DNA of 35,791 nucleotides. It comes from Treponema sp. (lineage in GTDB: Bacteria; Spirochaetota; Spirochaetia; Treponematales; Treponemataceae). The notes below the pieces were generated by a model, which worked only from the letters and a program-made list of their open reading frames with translations, searched no databases and was not told the origin of the DNA. The stretch is taken from assembly GCA_018385395.1 (NCBI GenBank), contig JAHBAD010000132.1, positions 1-35,791 on the forward strand, written 5' to 3'. Below are positions 1 through 7,406 of this stretch, piece after piece (the first letter of the stretch is position 1; every line of letters starts with the position of its first letter). The translations under genes were made by a program, and so were the position numbers.

Positions 1-1
1 G

Positions 2-1057
2 GTTATTTTCGGGTTTTATCCAATTGTATTTAAATGGTCATGTGCAATAACCGGATATCCTCATAGCTTCTGGAGTTTATTTTTCTGTTATCTTATTTTC
101 AATGTGATTTCTGATATACCTGAAACCATAATTTCTTTACCTTTCAGTTTATACCGCGAATTTTCTATAGAAAAACGTTTTGGTTTTTCAAATATGACGT
201 TAAAGCTTTGGATTACGGATGAAATAAAATCAACCTTTGTTTCTATTATTCCTCTTTTACTATTAAGTTTAGCAGTTTCTTTTGCTTTTGTGTTTTTTGA
301 AAATTCATGGTGGTTGATTTTGAGTGTTGTGGTACTTGTTTTTGTTCTTTTGTTTCAGATTATTTATCCGAAGTTTATCGCACCACTTTTCAATAAATTT
401 GAACCTCTGCCGGAAGGCGAATTAAAAGAAAAACTTGAAAATCTTTTATCAAAAATCGGATTTAAGAGTGACGGGCTTTTTGTAATGGATGCATCAAAAA
501 GAAGCGGACACAGTAATGCATATTTTTCGGGCTTTGGTAAGTCAAAAAGAATTGTCCTTTATGATACACTTATCAATCAGATGAGTGCTGATGAACTTGT
601 GGCAGTTCTTGGCCATGAACTAGGACACTTTAAATTAAAACACATTCTTAAAAATCTTTTAAAGTCAGTTCCCCTCGTTTTTGTTGCTTCATTTCTTTTG
701 TTTAAGTTTTCACAGGTTGAAAGTCTTTACAGTTCTTTTGGATTTGAAATTGAAGAAGGAACAATGAAATGGGTTCAGTTTATTGGAATAACACTTACTA
801 CTTTTGTATGGCAAAGCGTGACAGAAATCTTTACTCCTTTGGGAAATATTGCTTCACGAAGACATGAATATCAGGCCGATAAATTTTCAGCGGAAGTCTG
901 TGGAACTTCTAAAGATCTGATTTCCGGACTTGTAAAATTAAATAGTGAAAATTTAAGCGAACTTTATCCTCCAGCAATTTATGTCTGGTGGAATTATTCT
1001 CATCCGACATTAGTTCAGCGAGTTCAGGCTTTGAAAAAGGCTGAAGAAGGTAAATAG
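2..1057 (+). CDS. M48 (Ste24/CAAX prenyl protease-like) membrane metallopeptidase, 5' end missing
   Basis: The reading frame is open to the first base, so the true start lies upstream; a GTG at 104 is only an internal codon of a hydrophobic stretch. The protein has the family layout: an N-terminal membrane part, the IEKRFGFSNMT-type segment typical of Ste24 proteases, two long hydrophobic segments, then the zinc site HELGH (codons at 614-628) and a second zinc-ligand motif EYQAD. Family knowledge: an integral-membrane zinc protease that cleaves CAAX-type or misfolded membrane proteins. Bacteria lack prenylated CAAX substrates, so a membrane quality-control role is the more likely one here (inference). 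The LacI-type gene begins 12 bases after its stop, so co-transcription is likely. Confidence 0.9.
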   Translation, partial: VIFGFYPIVFKWSCAITGYPHSFWSLFFCYLIFNVISDIPETIISLPFSLYREFSIEKRFGFSNMTLKLWITDEIKSTFVSIIPLLLLSLAVSFAFVFFENSWWLILSVVVLVFVLLFQIIYPKFIAPLFNKFEPLPEGELKEKLENLLSKIGFKSDGLFVMDASKRSGHSNAYFSGFGKSKRIVLYDTLINQMSADELVAVLGHELGHFKLKHILKNLLKSVPLVFVASFLLFKFSQVESLYSSFGFEIEEGTMKWVQFIGITLTTFVWQSVTEIFTPLGNIASRRHEYQADKFSAEVCGTSKDLISGLVKLNSENLSELYPPAIYVWWNYSHPTLVQRVQALKKAEEGK

Positions 1058-1069
1058 GAGAGATTGGCT

Positions 1070-2083
1070 ATGATTACTTTGAAAGAATTATCTGAAAAGT
1101 GCGGTGTTTCAATTGCAACTATTTCCAATGTCATAAATGGAAAAGAAAATGTTTCTGAAAAAACAAAGAAACGAGTTTTCGATGCAGTTCGTGAAACAGG
1201 TTATCAGCCAAACTTTATGGCATCTGGTTTAAGAAGCACCAAAACAAAACGTATTGCTGTTATTGCTGAAGAAATTTCTGCATTCAGTTCGCCAGCAATT
1301 GTCGAAGGCATAATGTCAGCATGTGAATATGCAGGTTATAAACCTTTTCTTCAGAATTTGAGAATGTATGCCAGAAACATTTTTGATAACGGTGAAAAGT
1401 TTAAAGAAGTTGTTCAAGACGGAATTCGTCTGGCACTGGCAATTAAAGTTGATGGCATTGTTTTTGTGGCGGCTCATTCTAGGAAAGTTGATGTTTTCCC
1501 GGAGAATCTTGAAGTTCCAGGCGTTGTCTGTTATGCTCATTCAGCTTCAGAAAAATATCCTTCTGTTCTATTTAATGATGAGAAAGCGGCTTCTGAATTA
1601 GTACGTCATATTCTTTCTAAAGGATATAAAAATATTGGAATGATTATGGGAGAACGGAATTCTGTTCATACGGAACGGCGAATTGCTGGAGTAAGAACTG
1701 CTCTTAAAGAGGCAGGAATAGAATTAGGTGATGATAGAATTCTTTTCGGATTATGGAGAAGAGAAACCGGTTTTGAACTGGCTCCTGAAATGATTGCAAA
1801 AGGGGTTGATGCAATTTTCTGTGGAAACGATAATATTGCAGCGGGAGTTTGCGATTATCTTCGTGACCAGCGAAAAGTTCCCGGAAAAGATATAGGGGTG
1901 TGTGGTTTCGACGGGCAGGAATTTGCTTCTTACATGTATCCAAAGCTTACTACAACAAAATTGCCTCTTCTTCAGATTGGGGGGAAAGCCGGAGAGCTTA
2001 TAATAGCCCAGATAAAGGGGGAATCTTTTGATAAGAAAGAATATTCAGTAGATTGTACCTTTGTTGAAGGGAAAACAATTTGA
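1070..2083 (+). CDS. LacI/GalR family transcriptional regulator
   Basis: Residues 1-55 form the classic LacI helix-turn-helix and hinge (TLKELSEKCGVSIATISNVING, then the YQPNFMASGLRS hinge). The rest is a periplasmic-binding-protein-like sensor domain with the usual GFDGQEF and LTTTKLP segments near the C-terminus. Length (337 residues) is normal. I chose ATG 1070 over TTG 1064 because GGAG at 1057-1060 is 9 bases from ATG 1070 but only 3 from the TTG. Family knowledge: binds a palindromic operator and responds to a small molecule, most often a sugar. No sugar-use gene is adjacent; it lies between two peptidase genes, so the regulon cannot be read from context. I see no clear operator next to it. 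Confidence 0.92.
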   Translation: MITLKELSEKCGVSIATISNVINGKENVSEKTKKRVFDAVRETGYQPNFMASGLRSTKTKRIAVIAEEISAFSSPAIVEGIMSACEYAGYKPFLQNLRMYARNIFDNGEKFKEVVQDGIRLALAIKVDGIVFVAAHSRKVDVFPENLEVPGVVCYAHSASEKYPSVLFNDEKAASELVRHILSKGYKNIGMIMGERNSVHTERRIAGVRTALKEAGIELGDDRILFGLWRRETGFELAPEMIAKGVDAIFCGNDNIAAGVCDYLRDQRKVPGKDIGVCGFDGQEFASYMYPKLTTTKLPLLQIGGKAGELIIAQIKGESFDKKEYSVDCTFVEGKTI

Positions 2084-2110
2084 TGAGCACAAATTTTATG
2101 GGAGTAATAT

Positions 2111-3472
2111 ATGATTAACGAAACACTTGTAGAAGAATACAAGGAATTTTTAAGTCTTGGTAAGACTGAACGCGAATGCGTAAACCAGATTGTTCTTGCT
2201 GCTGAAAAAGCAGGGTACAAGAATATAGAGAAAGTTAAAAAACTTAAGAAAGGTGACAAAGTATATATTGTTAAAATGAACAAAGCGGTAGCACTTTTTA
2301 ATATTGGATCAGATTCTATTGAGAATGGAATGAATATTCTTGGTGCTCATATTGATTCTCCACGCCTTGATGCAAAACAGAATCCACTTTATGAAAAAGA
2401 AAATATTACTTATTTGAACACTCATTATTATGGCGGAATTAAAAAATATCAGTGGACAGCGCTTCCTCTGGCCATTCATGGGGTTGTCTGCAAGACTGAT
2501 GGAACTTCTGTGAATGTTGTAATTGGAGAAGAGGAATCAGACCCTGTTTTCTGTATCAGCGATATTCTTCCACATCTTGCACAGGAGCAGATGGCAGGCA
2601 AGGCTGCCGATATTATCAAGGGTGAAGATCTTGATATTATCATTGGGCTGAATGTTCCAGCTCTAAAATCAGATAAAACAGAAAAAGATAAGAAAGAAAA
2701 AAAAGAAGAAAAGCAGGCAGGAAAGAAAATTATCCTGAAACTTTTAAAAGAAAAATATGGAATTGAAGAGTCAGATTTCCAGAGTGCTGAGCTTGAAATT
2801 GTTCCTGCCGGTAAAGCCCGTGATCTTGGACTTGACCGTGCATTGATTCTTTCTTATGGTCAGGACGACCGTTCATGTGCGTTTACATCTCTTAAAGCAA
2901 TGCTGGATGTTCCTGCAAAGAAACGTACTACTTGTTGTCTTTGTGTAGACAAGGAAGAAATTGGAAGTGTAGGTGCTACAGGTATGGCAAGCTTCCTTTT
3001 TGATAATATGGTTTCAGAACTTGTAGATAAAGTTGAAAAATCTTATTCTGAACTGACAGTAAAACGTGCTCTTGCAAATTCAAATATGCTTTCGAGCGAT
3101 GTAAACAGTGCTTATGACCCGATTAATGCAGGGCTTTACGATAAAGACAATGCTTCAACTCTTGGAGGCGGTGTAGTATTTAACAAGTATACAGGAAGCC
3201 GTGGAAAAAGCGGAGCAAGTGATGCAAATCCAGAATTCCTTGCAAAGCTTCGCGGGTGCATGGATAAGGCCGGCGTAAAATATCAGATGGCAGAACTTGG
3301 AAAAGTTGATCAGGGCGGTGGGGGAACAATTGCTTACCATGCTGCCCGCTACGGCATGAATGTTCTTGATGCAGGCGTTTCAGTTCTGAGTATGCATGCT
3401 CCATGGGAAATTACATCCAAGGAAGATATTACTCAGGCTTATGAATGTTATAAGGCATTTTTGACAATATAA
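2111..3472 (+). CDS. M18 family aminopeptidase (aspartyl aminopeptidase-like)
   Basis: A cytosolic binuclear-metal exopeptidase that removes N-terminal residues. Metal-site motifs of the family are visible: GAHIDSPRLD near residue 80, the DDRSC segment in the middle, the KEEIGSVGATG glutamates, and SMHAPWEI near the C-terminus with the last ligand His. At 453 residues it has family length. An oddity is a Lys/Glu-rich insert around residues 190-210 (KTEKDKKEKKEEKQ) just before the dimerisation region, probably an exposed loop. GGGAG at 2100-2104 supports ATG 2111. The gene follows the LacI gene by 27 bases and ends in a hairpin terminator at 3511-3542. Substrate preference (acidic or other N-terminal residue) cannot be told from sequence alone. 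Confidence 0.93.
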   Translation: MINETLVEEYKEFLSLGKTERECVNQIVLAAEKAGYKNIEKVKKLKKGDKVYIVKMNKAVALFNIGSDSIENGMNILGAHIDSPRLDAKQNPLYEKENITYLNTHYYGGIKKYQWTALPLAIHGVVCKTDGTSVNVVIGEEESDPVFCISDILPHLAQEQMAGKAADIIKGEDLDIIIGLNVPALKSDKTEKDKKEKKEEKQAGKKIILKLLKEKYGIEESDFQSAELEIVPAGKARDLGLDRALILSYGQDDRSCAFTSLKAMLDVPAKKRTTCCLCVDKEEIGSVGATGMASFLFDNMVSELVDKVEKSYSELTVKRALANSNMLSSDVNSAYDPINAGLYDKDNASTLGGGVVFNKYTGSRGKSGASDANPEFLAKLRGCMDKAGVKYQMAELGKVDQGGGGTIAYHAARYGMNVLDAGVSVLSMHAPWEITSKEDITQAYECYKAFLTI

Positions 3473-3489
3473 ATCAGAGAAAACCGGGA

Positions 3490-4356
3490 TTATTCCAGAA
3501 TCAATCCATCAAAGGCGGGGCTTACAGTTCCGCCTTTTTTTTGTGTCTTTTCAAGAGCGGGGTAGTCAGAAATGTGTTCATTAATCCATTTGATGCAGTC
3601 CTGGTGACTTGTTTCATGGCACAGGTGTGTAAGCCAGGTGTGCCGTGCATTAATTTTGTCTGCAACTTCCAAAGCTTCTGCAAAAGAAAAATGAGTAGAG
3701 TGGGGACGAATACGAAGTCCGTCAATCACAAGATGATCAATTTTTCCTATGCTCTGTAAAAGCTTAATAGAACTACCTGGCATTTTATTTACATCAGTAA
3801 GGTATGCAAAAGTTTTATTTCCTTTACGCACAACATATCCGTTTGTTTTTAGCGTTCCATGCAGCATTGGTACAGGAAATATTTTCATGCTACCAATTTT
3901 TAAAGGATTATCAGGAGAATATTCTGAGGTATTATTAAGTTTTACAAGAGCTCGTCCGCCGCCCTGAAGGACGGGCTTAAAAAGATAATCAAAACGGAAT
4001 TTAAAGTCTTTGATAGTGGAACTGTTTGCGTAAATATTTAAAGGTTCCATTGTCATTTTTTTAGGATCATCCTTTGACCTTAAACAGGCAAAGACGCGAA
4101 GATCGTCTATGCCGTGAAGATGGTCTGCATGGCTGTGAGTAAGCAGAACAGAATCAATCTTTTTGATATTGAATTTCAAAGCCTGAATACGGAACTCTGG
4201 TCCGCAGTCAATGAGAATATTAGTGTCTTTATCAGAAATTAAAACTGAAGTCCTAAGGCGTTTGTCGTGTTCGTCAGAAGAGGTGCAGACAGGACAGTCA
4301 CAGGCAATAACAGGGATTCCGTGACTTGTTCCTGTTCCTAAAAAAGTAAGCTTCAT
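3490..4356 (-). CDS. MBL-fold metallo-hydrolase, PhnP-like
   Basis: Metallo-beta-lactamase fold enzyme of 288 residues. It starts with FLGTGTSHGIPVIACDCPVC, which is the signature of the PhnP-type (cyclic phosphodiesterase-like) subgroup with its structural-zinc cysteines. It has the metal-binding motif THSHADH, later His residues (MLHGT, PHSTHFS) and an aspartate (LTDVNK) suitable for a dinuclear site. Family knowledge: hydrolyses phosphodiester bonds of small cyclic nucleotides or ribose phosphates. No phn genes are nearby, so a C-P lyase role is not supported. It follows parB by 18 bases in the same direction without a convincing Shine-Dalgarno, so it is probably the last gene of the parAB unit. 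Its last codons contain the terminator of the opposite gene. Confidence 0.88.
   Translation of the reverse strand: MKLTFLGTGTSHGIPVIACDCPVCTSSDEHDKRLRTSVLISDKDTNILIDCGPEFRIQALKFNIKKIDSVLLTHSHADHLHGIDDLRVFACLRSKDDPKKMTMEPLNIYANSSTIKDFKFRFDYLFKPVLQGGGRALVKLNNTSEYSPDNPLKIGSMKIFPVPMLHGTLKTNGYVVRKGNKTFAYLTDVNKMPGSSIKLLQSIGKIDHLVIDGLRIRPHSTHFSFAEALEVADKINARHTWLTHLCHETSHQDCIKWINEHISDYPALEKTQKKGGTVSPAFDGLILE
3511..3542 (+). terminator. Rho-independent terminator of the M18 gene, inside the opposite CDS
   Basis: An 8-bp stem AAAGGCGG / CCGCCTTT with an 11-base loop is followed by a run of eight T on the + strand, 39 bases after the aminopeptidase stop. The minus-strand copy lacks a T run, so it works one way only. 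It overlaps codons for the C-terminal KKGGTVSPAF segment of the converging hydrolase gene. Confidence 0.85.
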
Positions 4357-4374
4357 AAAACGCCCGGGAAAAAA

Positions 4375-5334
4375 TTATTTCTTTGAAAGAAGAATGTTAT
4401 AAATGCGGTCCAGGTCTTCGCGTGAAGTATATTCGATTTCGAGCGTACCTTTTTCCATTGTACCTTTCAGATTTACATTCTTGATTCCAAAAATATTTTT
4501 GATTTCCTGTTCGAAGTTCTGGATATCAGCATCTTTTTTTACAGATTTCTTTTTACCGTCTTCTTTTTTTGCTGCACGTCCGCCGTTGTTGTAAACTTCG
4601 GCAAGGGTTTCGGCTTCGCGAACTGAAACTCCATTGTTTTTGATTTTTTCAAAAAGAACACGGCGGTCAGCATCATTTTTTACCATAAGGATGGCACGTG
4701 CGTGACCGGCTGTAAGGATGCCTGCAACAAGAGCCTGCTGCATGTCTTCAGGAAGTTTCAGAAGTCGTATAGCATTTGCAACTGTCGAGCGGTTTTTGCC
4801 GACGCGTTTTGCAACTTCATCCTGGTTCAAATCTCCAAGCTGAATAAGGTTATAGTAAGCCTGTGCTTCTTCGATAGGGTTCAAATCGGCACGCTGGATA
4901 TTTTCGATAAGAGCAACTTCAAGTTTTTTGAAGTCATCGTATTTACGGAGCTGAACCGGAACTTTGTCTACGCCTGCAATAAGGGAAGCACGTGTGCGTC
5001 GTTCACCTGCAATTATGTAGAAAGTTGTAGGGTCTGCCTGTTCAATAAGAATCGGTTCTAGAACACCGTTAATTTTGATTGAATCGGCAAGTTCTTCAAG
5101 TGCTTTCTGATCAAATTCTACGCGAGGCTGTTTTGGGTTTGGTTTTAGGATTTTTGGATCAATCCAGAGAGTACCGTTATCATCAACTGTAATCTGTTCC
5201 GGAATATTTGAAGCCTTTGTTGTTGTTTTTTTGATTAAGTTTTCAGCATTTGCCTTGCCGTTTGTTTTTCCTGCGGCAGGAGAACCGCCCATAAGAGCGT
5301 CAAGCCCGCGTCCGAGTCCCTGAGATTTAGCCAC
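4375..5334 (-). CDS. parB: Chromosome-partitioning protein ParB
   Basis: DNA-binding CTP-switch protein that loads at parS and spreads to build the partition complex. Visible parts: an N-terminal GLGRGLDALMGG ParA-contact motif; the ParB/Srx domain with KPNPKQPR, then AGERRTRAS (CTP/CDP-binding box); the helix-turn-helix QDEVAKRVGKNRSTVANAIRLL; a Lys-rich linker; and a C-terminal dimerisation domain. Length 319 is typical. The start is GTG 5334, with GAGGTG 7 bases upstream inside the end of parA. The two genes overlap by 8 bases, so translation is probably coupled. No good parS (TGTTTCACGTGAAACA) was found in the window. Confidence 0.97.
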   Translation of the reverse strand: MAKSQGLGRGLDALMGGSPAAGKTNGKANAENLIKKTTTKASNIPEQITVDDNGTLWIDPKILKPNPKQPRVEFDQKALEELADSIKINGVLEPILIEQADPTTFYIIAGERRTRASLIAGVDKVPVQLRKYDDFKKLEVALIENIQRADLNPIEEAQAYYNLIQLGDLNQDEVAKRVGKNRSTVANAIRLLKLPEDMQQALVAGILTAGHARAILMVKNDADRRVLFEKIKNNGVSVREAETLAEVYNNGGRAAKKEDGKKKSVKKDADIQNFEQEIKNIFGIKNVNLKGTMEKGTLEIEYTSREDLDRIYNILLSKK

Positions 5335-6082
5335 GACGAATCACCTCTTCTGCAAGTTTTTCATAACTACGGGCGCCGGTACAGTCCGGGTCGTATTTAC
5401 AGATTGGAAGTCCGTGTGAAGGAGCTTCGGAAAGTCTTACGTTTCTTGGGATGATTGTGTTGAAAACAACATCCTTGAAATATCCTTTAACCTGAAGAAT
5501 AACATCCTGGGCAAGTCTTGTGCGAGAATCGTACATTGTGAAGAAGATTCCGCCGATTGTCAGGTTAGGATTAAATGAGTTCTGAACTTTTTCAACAGTC
5601 TGAAGAAGGAGAGTGATTCCTTCAAGGGCAAAGTATTCACACTGCATAGGAACCATAACTGTGTCAGCGGCAACAAGACCGTTCAAAGTAAGGATTCCAA
5701 GTGAAGGAGGGCAGTCGATAAGAATGTAGTCGTATTGTTCTTTTAAAGGTGCCAGGGCGTTTTTTAGGTAGAATTCGCGGTTTTCCTGATCGATAAGTTC
5801 GACAGCGGCACCGGAAAGGTCAATGGATGCACTGATTGCATCAAGATTTGGAACAGGTGAGTGTTTGATTGCCTGTTCAGGTTGAACCAGTCCTGCCATA
5901 AGTTCATAAATTGTAGGCTTGTCTTTGTCTACTCCGACACCAGTGGACATGTTTCCCTGAGAGTCAAAATCGACCAAAAGAACTTTTTTACCTGCCAGTG
6001 CAATGTATGCACCAATATTGATGGCTGATGTAGTTTTCCCAACCCCGCCTTTCTGATTAACAAATACGATAGACTTACCCAT
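5327..6082 (-). CDS. parA: Chromosome-partitioning ATPase ParA/Soj
   Basis: A 251-residue deviant-Walker ATPase that works with ParB to move or segregate origin regions. The sequence opens MGKSIVFVNQKGGVGKTTSA (KGGVGKT with the signature lysine), followed by the LLVDFDSQGN motif and the DYILIDCPPSLGILT Walker B. There is no N-terminal helix-turn-helix, so this is the chromosomal type Ib-like form. The start has no Shine-Dalgarno; instead an extended -10 (TGA-TAAAAT) ends 7 bases before the ATG, predicting a leaderless message. Divergent from the methyltransferase gene, with 72 bases between the two start codons. Confidence 0.97.
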   Translation of the reverse strand: MGKSIVFVNQKGGVGKTTSAINIGAYIALAGKKVLLVDFDSQGNMSTGVGVDKDKPTIYELMAGLVQPEQAIKHSPVPNLDAISASIDLSGAAVELIDQENREFYLKNALAPLKEQYDYILIDCPPSLGILTLNGLVAADTVMVPMQCEYFALEGITLLLQTVEKVQNSFNPNLTIGGIFFTMYDSRTRLAQDVILQVKGYFKDVVFNTIIPRNVRLSEAPSHGLPICKYDPDCTGARSYEKLAEEVIRRG

Positions 6083-6089
6083 AAATTTT

Positions 6090-6118
6090 ATTTTATCATC
6101 TTTATAGAAGAAAGTGAA
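6090..6118 (-). promoter_or_regulatory. parAB promoter, predicted leaderless
   Basis: Reading the minus strand: -35 TTCACT (6118-6113), 17-base spacer, extended -10 TGA-TAAAAT (6098-6090), then 7 bases and ATG 6082. A start about 7-8 bases after the -10 would put +1 on the A of the start codon. Confidence 0.65.
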
Positions 6119-6139
6119 TAGAAAATCTTACGCTCTGTG

Positions 6140-6148
6140 TGGTATATT
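6140..6148 (+). promoter_or_regulatory. Extended -10 of the methyltransferase gene, predicted leaderless
   Basis: TGG-TATATT at 6140-6148 ends 6 bases before ATG 6155. I see no -35 and no Shine-Dalgarno. The ATG at 6149 would fall upstream of the expected +1, which favours 6155 as the real start. Confidence 0.6.
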
Positions 6149-6154
6149 ATGAGT

Positions 6155-7336
6155 ATGATTTATTCAGTGTCATTTTCAAAACCTGCCTCAACGGTAGAAG
6201 AAATCCTTGGTAAACCTTACAAGAAAATTAAAATCAGACTTGATACAGCCTCTTCTCTTGAGGCAAAATATTTTTGCGAGATGTTTACGGAAAAGCAGGT
6301 TTTCCATAAGAAAATGACCGAAGCGGAAGTTGCTGGATTCATTGAAAATCATGCCGGTATAACTTTTAAGAATGCAGTTCTGCGTACAGATGAAAAAGAA
6401 ATCACCTATCTTGCGAACAAAAAAGGAAAAATCACAAAACTTGAAAAGAAACTGAAGACAGAAAATTCTCCAAAAAGTTCAGGTTTTGGTGGAAGTGTTA
6501 CAGAACGCCTTTTGAGCGCAGGAAAAAAGAAGAATTACCTTATTCGAGAAGGAAATCCTGTTCCTTTTCTTGTTATGACTGGTGTTATGACTGCCGAAGG
6601 AAAAGTGATTTCATCAAAATATGACAAATTCCGCCAGATAAACCGCTTTCTTGAGTTTATAAATGATGTGCTTCCTGAGGTAATGAAAAATAAGAAAGAC
6701 GGTGAACCTGTCCGCATAGCAGACTTTGGCTGCGGAAAAAGTTATCTGACTTTTGCGGTTCATTATCTGCTTTCTGAAATCAGAAAAGTGCCTTGCGAAA
6801 TTGAAGGTCTGGATCTGAAAAAAGATGTAATTGATTACTGTAATAAGATTGCGTCTGACCTGAAACTTGAAGGAATCCGTTTTTCAACAGGGGATATTTC
6901 GGAATATTCAGGCGAAAAGGCCCCTGATATTGTTATTACTCTTCATGCCTGTGATACCGCTACAGATTTTGCCTTAAAATACGCCGTTTCGAAGAACGCT
7001 AAAGCTATTTTAAGTGTTCCATGCTGTCAGCATGAGGTAAATACTCAGCTTCAGAAAAAAGAAAACTCTGTAAAGGATGATGCTTTGTTTCCTCTCTTGA
7101 AGTGGGGGATTATACGGGAAAAATTCTCTTCCCTTGTAACAGATGTCCTTCGCGGGGAATACCTTGAAAATCAGGGCTATTCTGTACAGATGCTTGAATT
7201 TATCGATATGGAACATACGCCGAAAAATATACTTATTCGCGCCGTGAAACGCAAAAATGAAATTGAAAAAGATTCTGGAAAAAATGTTCTTGCCGATGCT
7301 TTAGGTGTAAACCCCGAGATATTAAAAAAAGACTGA
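6155..7336 (+). CDS. SAM-dependent methyltransferase (Methyltransf_32-like)
   Basis: A class I SAM methyltransferase fold occupies the second half: motif I ADFGCGKSYLTFA, an acidic second strand IEGLDLKKD, and ITLHACDTATDFAL followed by SVPCCQHE. That Pro-Cys-Cys-His-containing box is typical of the Methyltransf_32 group found in many bacteria and in eukaryotic METTL25/GSTCD relatives. The first roughly 150 residues are an accessory domain that I do not recognise. The substrate is unknown; RNA is a guess from relatives. I chose ATG 6155 from the -10 position; ATG 6149 and GTG 6137 are possible longer starts. The activase gene follows after 70 bases with its own -10. Confidence 0.8.
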   Translation: MIYSVSFSKPASTVEEILGKPYKKIKIRLDTASSLEAKYFCEMFTEKQVFHKKMTEAEVAGFIENHAGITFKNAVLRTDEKEITYLANKKGKITKLEKKLKTENSPKSSGFGGSVTERLLSAGKKKNYLIREGNPVPFLVMTGVMTAEGKVISSKYDKFRQINRFLEFINDVLPEVMKNKKDGEPVRIADFGCGKSYLTFAVHYLLSEIRKVPCEIEGLDLKKDVIDYCNKIASDLKLEGIRFSTGDISEYSGEKAPDIVITLHACDTATDFALKYAVSKNAKAILSVPCCQHEVNTQLQKKENSVKDDALFPLLKWGIIREKFSSLVTDVLRGEYLENQGYSVQMLEFIDMEHTPKNILIRAVKRKNEIEKDSGKNVLADALGVNPEILKKD

Positions 7337-7369
7337 TTTTTACAGTTTTTATCTCCAATATCTTCAATT

Positions 7370-7399
7370 ATGGCATAAAAAAATCCAAAATGATATAAT
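7370..7399 (+). promoter_or_regulatory. Promoter of the activase/dehydratase gene, predicted leaderless
   Basis: The -35-like ATGGCA at 7370-7375 is 18 bases upstream of an extended -10, TGA-TATAAT, whose hexamer at 7394-7399 matches consensus perfectly. Seven bases later comes ATG 7407. There is no Shine-Dalgarno. The in-frame ATG at 7401 lies too close to the -10 to be inside the transcript. Confidence 0.7.
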
Positions 7400-7406
7400 T
7401 ATGTTT

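Noticed and set aside
4702..5061. Open + strand frame opposite parB (119 codons)
   Set aside because: Antisense to a highly conserved gene, Cys/Phe-rich random-looking product, no ribosome site; a shadow of parB.
7401..7406. ATG 7401 as the start of the activase gene
   Set aside because: It begins 2 bases after a perfect TATAAT and has no ribosome site; ATG 7407 fits the transcription start far better. The protein family start (VGIDVGST) is unaffected.
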